This document shows positions 8,476 through 16,453 of a DNA stretch of 64,000 bases, piece by piece. The notes beneath the pieces were generated by a model, which saw nothing but the letters and a program-made list of their open reading frames with translations, did no database searches and was not told where the DNA came from. Each line of letters begins with the position of its first letter. Position 1 is the stretch's first letter. Both the position numbers and the translations under genes were made by a program. The stretch is from positions 1 through 64,000 of the forward strand of contig CALAOT010000068.1 in the NCBI GenBank assembly GCA_937889545.1. Direction: 5' to 3'. This DNA is from an uncultured Opitutaceae bacterium. Its GTDB lineage: Bacteria; Verrucomicrobiota; Verrucomicrobiia; Opitutales; Opitutaceae.

Positions 8476-8866
8476 CGCTACACAGTTCGCCACACACTTC
8501 ATGTGTCAAGATGGATCGAGGCGGCATGCCGATTCGAGAACCAGCAGACTGAACAAGTCTCACGGCCCCAGATTTTCTCAACTTGCTCAAAAGCCGCGTA
8601 GTCAAATGGTTCGCCATGGTAGTCCCTTTTCGCACGATGCCCACTCACAAGGACCTTCCCTACAGGAGCACGGTTCGTTAGAGCCAAACTTTTCCGATAT
8701 GACCAAAATATGGCGTTATTTTGGTCCAATTTCGTAGGTGGAGAGCATTCTATTCGCCGGACAAGCCTTTAAGGGGGTGCACGCGCTCGTAGACGGGACA
8801 ATCGTTTTCAAACGTTGTTAATTCGATGGACTCCAACTTAAACTGCGTTTCTCGGGGATACTCATA
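8476..8866. other. Intergenic region with repeat R2
   Basis: Divergent spacer between vapB and the YVTN gene. Most of it is dispersed repeat R2 (8557-8755). The last 110 bases should hold the promoter of the YVTN gene; no clear -35/-10 could be fixed. Confidence 0.5.
8557..8755. repeat. Dispersed repeat R2 with 26-bp inverted repeat
   Basis: Second copy of the repeat described at 4885. Here the inverted repeat is GACCAAAATA (8701-8710), a 6-nt loop, and TATTTTGGTC (8717-8726), with perfect 10-bp arms. Minus-strand reading 8499-8729 is an open 76-codon frame with RDYHGEP and YAAFEQV, residues partly kept in R1 and R4. This copy continues into vapBC, as does R4. Confidence 0.85.
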
Positions 8867-11248
8867 ATGCCTTCCTTTTATAGGAAAAAGAGAGCCGCAG
8901 TTACCCTCTACGTTGTCGCGGCAATCGCTGGGCTGCCGGCCCATGCACAGAATACGATCACCACCGTAACTGCTGGAAACACTCCCGGTGCCATCGCGGT
9001 GAACCCGATGACGAATAGAATCTACGTCGCAAACGAGACCGACAACTATGTGACGGTGATCAATGGTGCGACGAATGGGACCACCACCATCGCGGCGGGA
9101 TTCGGTGACGGTCTTGCGGTGAACCCGGTGACGAACAAGATCTACGTCCCAAACGAGTACTTTGAAAACATCACCGGCGCCCCATCTTACATGACGGTGA
9201 TCGACGGTGCGATGAATGGGGCCAACACCATCGCGGTGGGATTTGGTCCCGGTCCCGATGGCATTGCTGTGAATCCCGTGACAAACCAGATCTACGTCTC
9301 AAACTTTGACAACAAGGTGACGGTGATCGACGGGGCCACGAATGGGACCACCACTGTCGAGACGGGAACCAGTCCCGGTCCCATTGCGGTGAACTCAGTG
9401 ACGAACAAAATTTACGTCGCAAACTACAATAGCAACAACGTGACGGTGATCGACGGGGCCACGAATGCGACCACTACCGTCCCCGCGGGAAACGGCCCTT
9501 GGGCCATCGCTGTGAACACGGTGACCAACCAGATCTACGTCGCCAATTCCAACACGGTGATCAACCAGGAGTACGTCCCCAACACCAGCGGCACCGTGAC
9601 GGTGATCGACGGGGCCACGAATGCGACCACTACCGTCCCCGCGGGAAACGGCCCTTGGGCCATCGCTGTGAACACGGTGACCAACCAGATCTACGTCGCC
9701 AATTCCAACACGGTGATCAACCAGGAGTACGTCCCCAACACCAGCGGCACCGTGACGGTGATCGACGGGGCCACGAATGCGACCACTACCGTCCCTGTAG
9801 GGTCCGATCCCGAAGTCATTGCGGTGAACTCGGTGACGAACAAGATCTACGTCCCAAACTACGACAGCAACAACGTGACGGTGATCGACGGAGCCACGAA
9901 TGCGACCATTACCGTGCTTGTTGGATCCTATCCCGGTGCCATTGCGGTGAATTCGGTGACGAACAAGATTTACGTCGGAAATCGTGGCAGCAATAGTGTG
10001 ACGGTGATCGACGGTGCGACGAATGGGGCCGACACCATCACTGTGGGATCCAATCCCGATGCCATTGCGGTGAACCCGGTGACGGACATGATCTACGTGG
10101 CAAACAGTGGCAGCGCCAACGTGACGGTGATCAACGGGGCCGCGGTCCCGGTCAGCCCAAGCTTTTCGAGCCAGCCCCAGTCTGTGACAGTAAATGGCGG
10201 TGCGTCCGTCGCGTTTACCGCTTCGGCGAGCAGCACCTTTATCCCCACCTACCAGTGGTCATTAAACGGCACAGTCCTCGCGGACGGGGGAGGCATTTCC
10301 GGTTCCTTGACCTCCACGCTTTACCTCGGCGGGGCTGCGGTTAACGCTGGAACCTACACCTGCACGGCTACAAATAGCGCGGGCATCGCGAGCAGCAATG
10401 GGGCGACCCTCACGGTCGTGAACACCTCGACGCCGGGCCGGCTCGTCGATATTTCCGCCCGCGCCCTTGTGGGCACCGGAGCCAATGTGCTCATCGCCGG
10501 ATATGTCATCCAAGGCTCCGCTCCATTGCCGGTGCTTCTTCGCTCCTCCGGCTCGGCCCTCATCCCCTTTGGCGTCACGGGCGTCCTTCCCGACCCGCTC
10601 CTTCAGCTCTACAGCGGCAGCACGGTGATCGACAGCAATGCTGGATGGGGCGGCAATCCGCGGATCGTTTCGACCGCAAGCGCCGTAGGCGCCTTTGCGT
10701 GGGCCAACCCCGCCAGCAAGGATTCGGCCATTCTGGAGACCCAGAACCCAGGCGCCTACACCGCGATCACCTCTGGCGTAAGTGGCGACTCGGGGGTCGC
10801 CCTGGCCGAAGTCTATGATACTACCCATTCCGGCACATGGAATTCATCCCTCCCCCGGCTGGGGAACATCTCCGCCCGGGCCTTTGTGGGCACAGGCAGC
10901 AATGTTCTGATTGCCGGCTTTGTGATTGGAGGCTCCACGGCGAAAACGGTTCTTATTCGGGCCTCCGGTCCTGCCCTCTCTCCCCCCCTGGAACCCAGGG
11001 AGGTTCTTCCCGATCCGCAGCTTCAGCTCTATAGCGGCAGCACGGTGATCGACAGCAATGCCCGGTGGGGCGGCAACGTCGCCGTTGCCGCCGCGGCGAG
11101 CAGCGTGGGCGCCTTCGCCTGGAGCGATCCCTCAAGCTACGACTCGGCGATCCTTGTGACGCTTCCTCCTGGCGCCTACTCAGCCATCGTCTCTGGGGTA
11201 AGCGGGGACACGAGAAATTCCCTCGTGGAGGTCTACGACGTGCCATGA
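8867..11248 (+). CDS. Secreted YVTN beta-propeller / Ig-like protein with Verrucomicrobial C-terminal modules
   Basis: 793 residues. A signal peptide (to about residue 27, LPAHAQ) precedes nine YVTN-type repeats (IAVNPVTNKIYV, VTVIDGATN), residues ~30-425, which should fold as a beta-propeller. An Ig-like domain with YQW and GTYTCTATN follows (about 428-520). Last come two ~130-residue copies of a module beginning ISARAxVGTGxNVLIAG and ending SGVSGD...EVYD, of a kind I associate with Opitutae secretomes. Repeats five and six are identical at DNA level: a perfect 156-bp tandem duplication. Probably an extracellular adhesion or binding protein; the ligand is unknown. Confidence 0.85.
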   Translation: MPSFYRKKRAAVTLYVVAAIAGLPAHAQNTITTVTAGNTPGAIAVNPMTNRIYVANETDNYVTVINGATNGTTTIAAGFGDGLAVNPVTNKIYVPNEYFENITGAPSYMTVIDGAMNGANTIAVGFGPGPDGIAVNPVTNQIYVSNFDNKVTVIDGATNGTTTVETGTSPGPIAVNSVTNKIYVANYNSNNVTVIDGATNATTTVPAGNGPWAIAVNTVTNQIYVANSNTVINQEYVPNTSGTVTVIDGATNATTTVPAGNGPWAIAVNTVTNQIYVANSNTVINQEYVPNTSGTVTVIDGATNATTTVPVGSDPEVIAVNSVTNKIYVPNYDSNNVTVIDGATNATITVLVGSYPGAIAVNSVTNKIYVGNRGSNSVTVIDGATNGADTITVGSNPDAIAVNPVTDMIYVANSGSANVTVINGAAVPVSPSFSSQPQSVTVNGGASVAFTASASSTFIPTYQWSLNGTVLADGGGISGSLTSTLYLGGAAVNAGTYTCTATNSAGIASSNGATLTVVNTSTPGRLVDISARALVGTGANVLIAGYVIQGSAPLPVLLRSSGSALIPFGVTGVLPDPLLQLYSGSTVIDSNAGWGGNPRIVSTASAVGAFAWANPASKDSAILETQNPGAYTAITSGVSGDSGVALAEVYDTTHSGTWNSSLPRLGNISARAFVGTGSNVLIAGFVIGGSTAKTVLIRASGPALSPPLEPREVLPDPQLQLYSGSTVIDSNARWGGNVAVAAAASSVGAFAWSDPSSYDSAILVTLPPGAYSAIVSGVSGDTRNSLVEVYDVP
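9440..9751 (+). repeat. Perfect tandem duplication, 2 x 156 bp, inside the YVTN gene
   Basis: Bases 9440-9595 and 9596-9751 appear identical by eye; the similarity runs about 40 bases into a third unit. The unit is 52 codons, so the frame is kept and one extra propeller repeat is added. Absence of any substitution implies a recent event. Confidence 0.9.
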
Positions 11249-11624
11249 GACTTCTGGCCGTTTGCCATCTAGCAGATATTGCATAATTCGTTGTAGCGCT
11301 CGAGACCGGACATATGGAGGGCTCTCCTGGGCTCTTACGAATCAGGCAACCAGCCTCCTTCTGAGTCCGAACACCCAACCGCACTTCATGGCTTCGGATT
11401 CCCTTCTCCACGCGCTGCCCTACAGGAGCACCGTTCTCTCGAGGTAAATCCGGCCTGTATGACCAAAATGAGGTGTTATTTTAGTCCAATTTCGCCGCTG
11501 GAGAGTGGAGGAATCACGTCGAGACTAGGCGCGGATATCATTAGGACGTTGCCGTGATCAGGTGGGTGTTTGACAAGAGGTGGGTATTCAACCACCCGTC
11601 AGATTGCAGCCGTAGTCACGCATG
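11249..11624. other. Intergenic region with partial repeat R3
   Basis: Convergent spacer between the YVTN gene and the first paralogous membrane-protein gene. Holds partial repeat R3. No ORF with protein-like composition. Confidence 0.5.
11404..11508. repeat. Dispersed repeat R3, partial
   Basis: Shares the CCCTACAGGAGCACGGTTCT-like half and the TTATTTTAGTCCAATTTCG end with R1 and R2, but lacks the left half. The inverted repeat GACCAAAAT / ATTTTAGTC at 11461-11486 has one mismatch. Confidence 0.7.
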
Positions 11625-12530
11625 CTAGTTGCCACTTTGGCGCTCTCGTTTGAGGTCCAGCAGGATCTGTAGTTGGCTTGGGCTTAGAAATGCCTGCGCC
11701 GCTAAGACCATATCGTCCGCGACCGTCCCCTCGAGCAGATTGCGATCCCCTCCAGTCCCGGCTAGCGCTGAGAATTTTTCGTACTGTTCCGCCGTCATCT
11801 CGGTGCCGGCGTAACTGAGGCGTTCCTGAAACTGGTCGGCAACGAACTGGCCTGCCACGACCGGTCCATACGCCTTGTAGGCCGCGAAGTTATCGCTACC
11901 AAGATACTCCTCAAGCTCCTTTTGGGAGGCAGCCGCCGCAGCATCAGCCGCCTCCGAAGCCAGCTTCGAACCGAAGCCTTCCTGGTATGCGATTTCTCTC
12001 GCTTCGATTGGCGCGGTCCTCGAATCCAAGATCAAGTCAATCAGGCGGGAGCCATCCACATTCTTCGTCGCCAACCGTGCAAGCAGCGGCGCATAGGAGG
12101 CCGGAAGCTGGTATTTTTCGACCGTGCGATAGGCTGTCGCGTATGCGACATTCTGGAGCAATTCGCCGTGAAATCCCAGTGCCGCGGTTCCATAGCCCAT
12201 CAGGACCTTGATCGGATCGGACGGACTAAGGCTCCTTCGGTCGTCAGCGAGCATTCGGAGCATTCGCAAGATCCGGGCGCGATTGGGAGCCGATTTGCTG
12301 CGCAACTCGGAGAAAGCGCCCAGGCGACTCGCGATCTTGGCCCTCTGATCCCTAGCTGCGGTAATCTGGGACGCCAACGTGCCCCTAAGAGGCACGAGGC
12401 TCCCCGACACAATTTGGCCGCGCTCGTAGAGTCCTATCGCGTCGCGAATCAAATACCATTCTAGGCCGAGGGACGCTGCGATTGTCGCTGCGCAGAACCA
12501 TCGAAGCACGGTCTTATTGCGAGGGTGCAT
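11625..12530 (-). CDS. Membrane-anchored hypothetical protein, paralogue of its upstream neighbour
   Basis: About 301 residues. One N-terminal membrane helix (about residues 8-30, after MHPRNKTVLR) followed by a mostly helical soluble region. Similar in pattern to the upstream gene product: FAAYKAYG / FATYQTS, then VADQF..RLS / IQPFADHLRFS, and a closing LSPSQLQILLDL against LSPAQQAAYQEY. No family name recognised. I chose ATG at 12530, which overlaps the upstream stop by 17 bp and places the helix at the N-terminus; an in-frame extension to 12767 is Arg-rich and out of character. Confidence 0.65.
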   Translation of the reverse strand: MHPRNKTVLRWFCAATIAASLGLEWYLIRDAIGLYERGQIVSGSLVPLRGTLASQITAARDQRAKIASRLGAFSELRSKSAPNRARILRMLRMLADDRRSLSPSDPIKVLMGYGTAALGFHGELLQNVAYATAYRTVEKYQLPASYAPLLARLATKNVDGSRLIDLILDSRTAPIEAREIAYQEGFGSKLASEAADAAAAASQKELEEYLGSDNFAAYKAYGPVVAGQFVADQFQERLSYAGTEMTAEQYEKFSALAGTGGDRNLLEGTVADDMVLAAQAFLSPSQLQILLDLKRERQSGN

Positions 12531-13404
12531 TTGTAATCGCCGCATGCTTTTGAGCGAAAAGTCCAAGGTCGAGGATCCCCTTTTGACGGCCCGCCTCCCA
12601 AACCGTCCTGTATTCCTGATAGGCCGCCTGCTGCGCCGGACTAAGGACATTGGCAACTGCCTCATCCAATGCCTTCGGAATAGGGGGCCCTGGCGGCCTA
12701 GCGATAATTGTATTGGCACCGAATGCGGCTTGCGATGCGGCAGCCGCCAATTCGTCAAGCTGGGCATCGTTCAGTGAATTCGGGCTGAAGCGAAGGTGAT
12801 CTGCAAAAGGCTGAATCATGAACTTGCGGGCGCTCATGCTGGTTTGGTACGTCGCGAAAACCGCGCCTGCTTCGGCACCGAGGCTTTGGGGAATGGCGCT
12901 GTCGATCTCTGCGGTGCCCGCTGCGAGAATCTCTTTTTCGTCGGGCAGATCGTCCAAAGAGAGGTCCTCAGCCATGGAGAGCTGGATCGCCTCTCTCTCA
13001 ACACGAAGCCTCTCCACCAGCAACGCCTTCAACGCAGCCAGTCTGTCCTCCGGCAGCCCAAGCTTGCGAAACAAGGCAGCATAGTCCGAATCCATCTGGC
13101 GGAGGGGAAGATGTGCAAATCTTGGGTCCTCGAGCCGCTCCACCGCCTTTTGCACTTTCGCGGGAAATGCCGACAGGGTGAACTCGGAAATTGCGTCCTC
13201 GGTCGCCTCCTCATCAGCGGAATCCTTGCCTATCTCCTCCTTCTTGGAAATAGTCTCCGTTATCAGAAAACTTCGTTCCGATTGATAGCCGTCAAGCTCG
13301 TTACCCAATCGTTTAACCTCGATCCAAGTCAGAATGACAGAGCACGCAGCAGCGGCAGCCGCACTCCTCAGCAGGATGTCTGGATATTTCCTCGACACGC
13401 CCAT
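12514..13404 (-). CDS. Membrane-anchored hypothetical protein, first of a paralogous pair
   Basis: 296 residues. N-terminal membrane helix (about 10-27), an acidic linker and a helical soluble domain presumably outside the cytoplasm. It shares spaced motifs with the protein encoded directly downstream, and the two genes overlap, so they probably arose by tandem duplication and are co-expressed. Function unknown; no catalytic motif, no cysteines of note. ATG at 13404. Confidence 0.7.
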   Translation of the reverse strand: MGVSRKYPDILLRSAAAAAACSVILTWIEVKRLGNELDGYQSERSFLITETISKKEEIGKDSADEEATEDAISEFTLSAFPAKVQKAVERLEDPRFAHLPLRQMDSDYAALFRKLGLPEDRLAALKALLVERLRVEREAIQLSMAEDLSLDDLPDEKEILAAGTAEIDSAIPQSLGAEAGAVFATYQTSMSARKFMIQPFADHLRFSPNSLNDAQLDELAAAASQAAFGANTIIARPPGPPIPKALDEAVANVLSPAQQAAYQEYRTVWEAGRQKGILDLGLFAQKHAAITNAPSQ

Positions 13405-13575
13405 TCAATACGCTCTGTTCCCAACAGCGGTGTATGTGCCCTTGACCGCGGATACGCAACAGTTGCTTGCGCCCATAGCATTCAACTGGTGACGGCATAG
13501 TGCCCCCAAAGGGGTTAGTTTTCGCACACGTTTACTGAATGGTCGCGGAAGCCATGATGCTTGATGGACGCCCGT

Positions 13576-14934
13576 CTATTTCGCCACGTTATTTCCTGAC
13601 GAAATGGGGGCACCATAAACGTCGTGCAGGCATTTCTCGAAGAACTGGACAATATCTTCGCGAATAGCCGGGGTTGGGCCATGCCCAACGCCTGGATAGA
13701 GTACGAGGCGTGCAGGGAGGTGCGCTTCGGCGTAAAGCCGTTCGGCTTCGGGCCATCGCACTGCTGGCGTCGAACCAAAACGGCGCCGGATGAGTTCGGC
13801 GTCGGCTTCCGCATAACAGTCCCGGTAATCGACGGGGTCGTTGTGGTCATCGCTGCCGCGGTAAAGGAACCACTTGACCAAGCGCAACGCATCCAAGCTG
13901 GCGGGTTCCCCTGTGAAAGCCTCGACATCCGCGAGGCCAATTGGGAACCGCAAACTATCCCCTCCGACTTCAGCTATCGGCGCGACCGGCCAGGCGATTC
14001 CCCCGCCCGCAAGGGCAAGCACGCGATCTGGATGGAGTATGGCGAACCGGTTCACAAAGTCGCCTGACGCGGAAAAACCTGAAAGCAGGACTCGGCGGTC
14101 AACCGTGAATCCTTTGCCTTCCAAGTGGGCTTGGGCGCCCTGAATCATCTGCAATAGCTGGAGATCGACTCGCTTCCACTCCTCAACCGTCGTCATCAGG
14201 CTGTCTCTATTCAATGCGTGAAGGTATAGGTTACCGTCCCTTGTCGGAGGCCGCGGAAACATCGGTACCAAGAGCGCGCACCCCAGACGCGTCGCCAGTT
14301 TAGACTCATTCCTGATTTCGTTTGAGGCGGAAGCACGCAACAGATCGAGGTCTAGGGTTGGAAAACCTGTATTGTTTGGCACCACGAGTAGGCACGGTAC
14401 CTTTATCTGTGGGGGCACGAAGAGGAGGTACGGCCAATGATAGCCGTTCGCAGGCGAAGCGGGAAATTCCTGAAAGAACTTTGGATCGAGATCGGCCGCT
14501 ACAACGATTTGTCCCTTCGCGCTGAATAGAGCCATTCCCTCGTCCGCTCCGGTCGTATCGACCTCCAGGACGTGCTTCCCCGAATGCAGCCGCTGGGTGA
14601 CCGATGTCTCTCCTTTGTGGCCAGACCAGTTCACGACGATATTCCCATCGGGGTCCAGAAGGCGAAAGCACACCCCGCCGGCGGTGGTTTCCACCCAAAA
14701 GTGTAACTGCTGCTCCCTAGCCTCGCCTGGAATGATGAAGGTGAGGCGGTTGAACTTCTCCTTTCTGATCTTTCCAAAACCAAATCCGTAACCAAAGTTG
14801 AATCCGGCCCGAATCAGCTCCTGATTCCGTTGTTCCTCGTGCTGCCGGATCGCGTCGAATTCCGATTGCATCGCCACCTGGGCATAGAGGCAGGCGACAC
14901 AAAGCAGCATCGGAAGGGATCGGAATATCTTCAT
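13576..14934 (-). CDS. Exported alpha/beta-hydrolase (esterase-like)
   Basis: 452 residues with a signal peptide (MKIFRSLPMLLCVACLYAQ). An N-terminal beta-rich region (about 30-165) precedes an alpha/beta-hydrolase fold. The nucleophile elbow is probably GFSASG in VLLSGFSASGDFVNRFA, and the catalytic His is likely in YPGVGHGPT near the C-terminus. The acid residue cannot be placed with certainty. Substrate unknown; the layout recalls PHB depolymerase- or dienelactone hydrolase-like secreted enzymes. ATG at 14934. No operon partners. Confidence 0.7.
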   Translation of the reverse strand: MKIFRSLPMLLCVACLYAQVAMQSEFDAIRQHEEQRNQELIRAGFNFGYGFGFGKIRKEKFNRLTFIIPGEAREQQLHFWVETTAGGVCFRLLDPDGNIVVNWSGHKGETSVTQRLHSGKHVLEVDTTGADEGMALFSAKGQIVVAADLDPKFFQEFPASPANGYHWPYLLFVPPQIKVPCLLVVPNNTGFPTLDLDLLRASASNEIRNESKLATRLGCALLVPMFPRPPTRDGNLYLHALNRDSLMTTVEEWKRVDLQLLQMIQGAQAHLEGKGFTVDRRVLLSGFSASGDFVNRFAILHPDRVLALAGGGIAWPVAPIAEVGGDSLRFPIGLADVEAFTGEPASLDALRLVKWFLYRGSDDHNDPVDYRDCYAEADAELIRRRFGSTPAVRWPEAERLYAEAHLPARLVLYPGVGHGPTPAIREDIVQFFEKCLHDVYGAPISSGNNVAK

Positions 14935-15200
14935 GTGGTCATTCGAGTTGCAGAATCCCTTGCAAGCCCTTGCTGCTGGCGTAAGCAGAACCGCCCCAGC
15001 AGTTCTGCACGCAATCTTTCAGAAAGGCGGCGTCTTGGAAACCAGTGAACCCAAAAAAAGGGCTAGTGGCAGGAGATAGTAGAAACTCTGGGAAGAGGCG
15101 TAAGCGGTCGTATGACGGCGACCAATCCGAATAGCCCGCAACTATAGTTTGTGGGCAATCCGCAGCGAAGACGATGCGGCAAGTGTCCGAAAAGAGGTGG

Positions 15201-16250
15201 GTTGAACTAAACCGCTTCGCGGAGCCCGGAAGCAGGTGGGGTATGCGGTAGACGGCGTGCGGATGAGGCCGTGGTGGCATGGGCGCAGCGACAGCGCATG
15301 GGTAGGCTGCGGGCGCCATGACTATCCTACGTCAAAAGTTCATCGATGAGTAGAGTTGCGCGGGTTGTCCCCGCTTTCCCGTGACGGCTACGTCGGCGTC
15401 GTATCCCGCCTGGCCCGCCACTACGGCCGTTCGCCCGATCTGATTACGAACGACGAGCTCAAGGCCTACGTGCTGTATCTGCTGCGCGATCAAAAACGCG
15501 GCCGCAGCACACTGATTACCAATGTGAGCGCTTTGCGCTTTTTCTATCACCACGTGCTGCATCGAGCGTTCGAGGAAGTCAGCGCGGCTCTGCCGCGGAT
15601 GAAGAAGCCGCTGCTGCGGTCGCGTATCTACAGCCCCGAGCAGGTTACGCGTCTGCTACAAGCGGAGTGCCTGAGCGTCAAACACCGCACGCTGCTGATG
15701 ATCCTGCCGGAGCGCTTCGTCAAGATCCGCCACTACGGGCTCCTCTCCAACCGCAACAGGCATTCCCACATCGAAGCGGCCCGCGCCGCATTGCCCCAGG
15801 CGCCGCAGCTGCACCCACCGCCGACCTTGCCCGTCACAGCGGCGCCCGAACCCGAGCTTTCCATCGGGCTGCCGCGCCTCAGCCCCCATTGCCACCAGCA
15901 GGCCGACTGGGTCCTCGTCTGCATTCAACACCCTCCGAGTCGCGCGACCGTGCGCACCGTGCCGTATCTCGACTCATCGTGATCTCACAGGGCGCCACCT
16001 CAGACTTCTCCGCCTCGCTCACCGCCCCCGCGCTGAGCACGGGCGCAGCTGTCCCCGTCGCCGGCAAGGGCGTCATTTCTGCGCGTAACGGGCCTGCATT
16101 GCTCCTCGGAGGGTCACGCAGATCATCCTGCGCAGCATCCCTCCTCATCGGACCCTCTCCACGCGGCCTCCCTTTCGATCGTCGCTCCTATCCGCACCGA
16201 TACTTTCCCCTGTCTTAATCCACCTCCCAGGTTCAGCGGTTTACTTCAAC
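15201..16250 (+). mobile_element. Deleted IS91-like element bounded by 16-bp inverted repeats
   Basis: GTTGAACTAAACCGCT at 15201-15216 and AGCGGTTTACTTCAAC at 16235-16250 are inverted copies with one mismatch. Between them lies a reading frame that begins as a tyrosine recombinase of the kind that often precedes IS91-family transposases and ends as an IS91 transposase C-terminus. The catalytic domains of both proteins are gone. I infer a non-autonomous, internally deleted derivative of about 1.05 kb. True ends could differ by a few bases, since no target duplication was identified. Confidence 0.6.
15318..15982 (+). pseudogene. Chimeric integrase / IS91 transposase remnant
   Basis: The start MTILRQKFIDE at 15318 is followed by a one-base frameshift and an in-frame stop near 15350. 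The frame resumes at LRGLSPLSRDGYVG and continues through a SAM-like core-binding domain to VKHRTLLMI. At about 15705 the sequence jumps to ERFVKIRHYGLLSNRNR, the C-terminal signature of IS91-type (HUH, Y2) transposases, ending PYLDSS. The recombinase catalytic domain and the transposase HUH domain are both missing, so neither activity remains. Confidence 0.75.
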
Positions 16251-16453
16251 CAGGGTGTATCGATCATGGCCTCTCAGCTCGGATCTATTCCTGCATCACA
16301 GGTCTCGGCCATGACCGATACACTCCTAACCATTTTTGGACACCCACTAAATATCCAGAATCCGGTAGGTGGCAGCTAGCAGAGCAATTTCCAGTTTGGC
16401 GGCTATCCGCTGCACTGTAGTAAAGCGGCTTCAGCTTTCGTTCAGCATTCGCC
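15983..16453. other. Non-coding: IS91-like 3' end and spacer
   Basis: The first ~270 bases belong to the inferred IS91-like element. From 16251 to 16453 nothing recognisable precedes the end of the permease gene. Confidence 0.45.

Noticed and set aside
14939-15319. 126-codon minus-strand ORF upstream of the IS91-like remnant
   Set aside because: No protein-like pattern, and it crosses the inferred element end.
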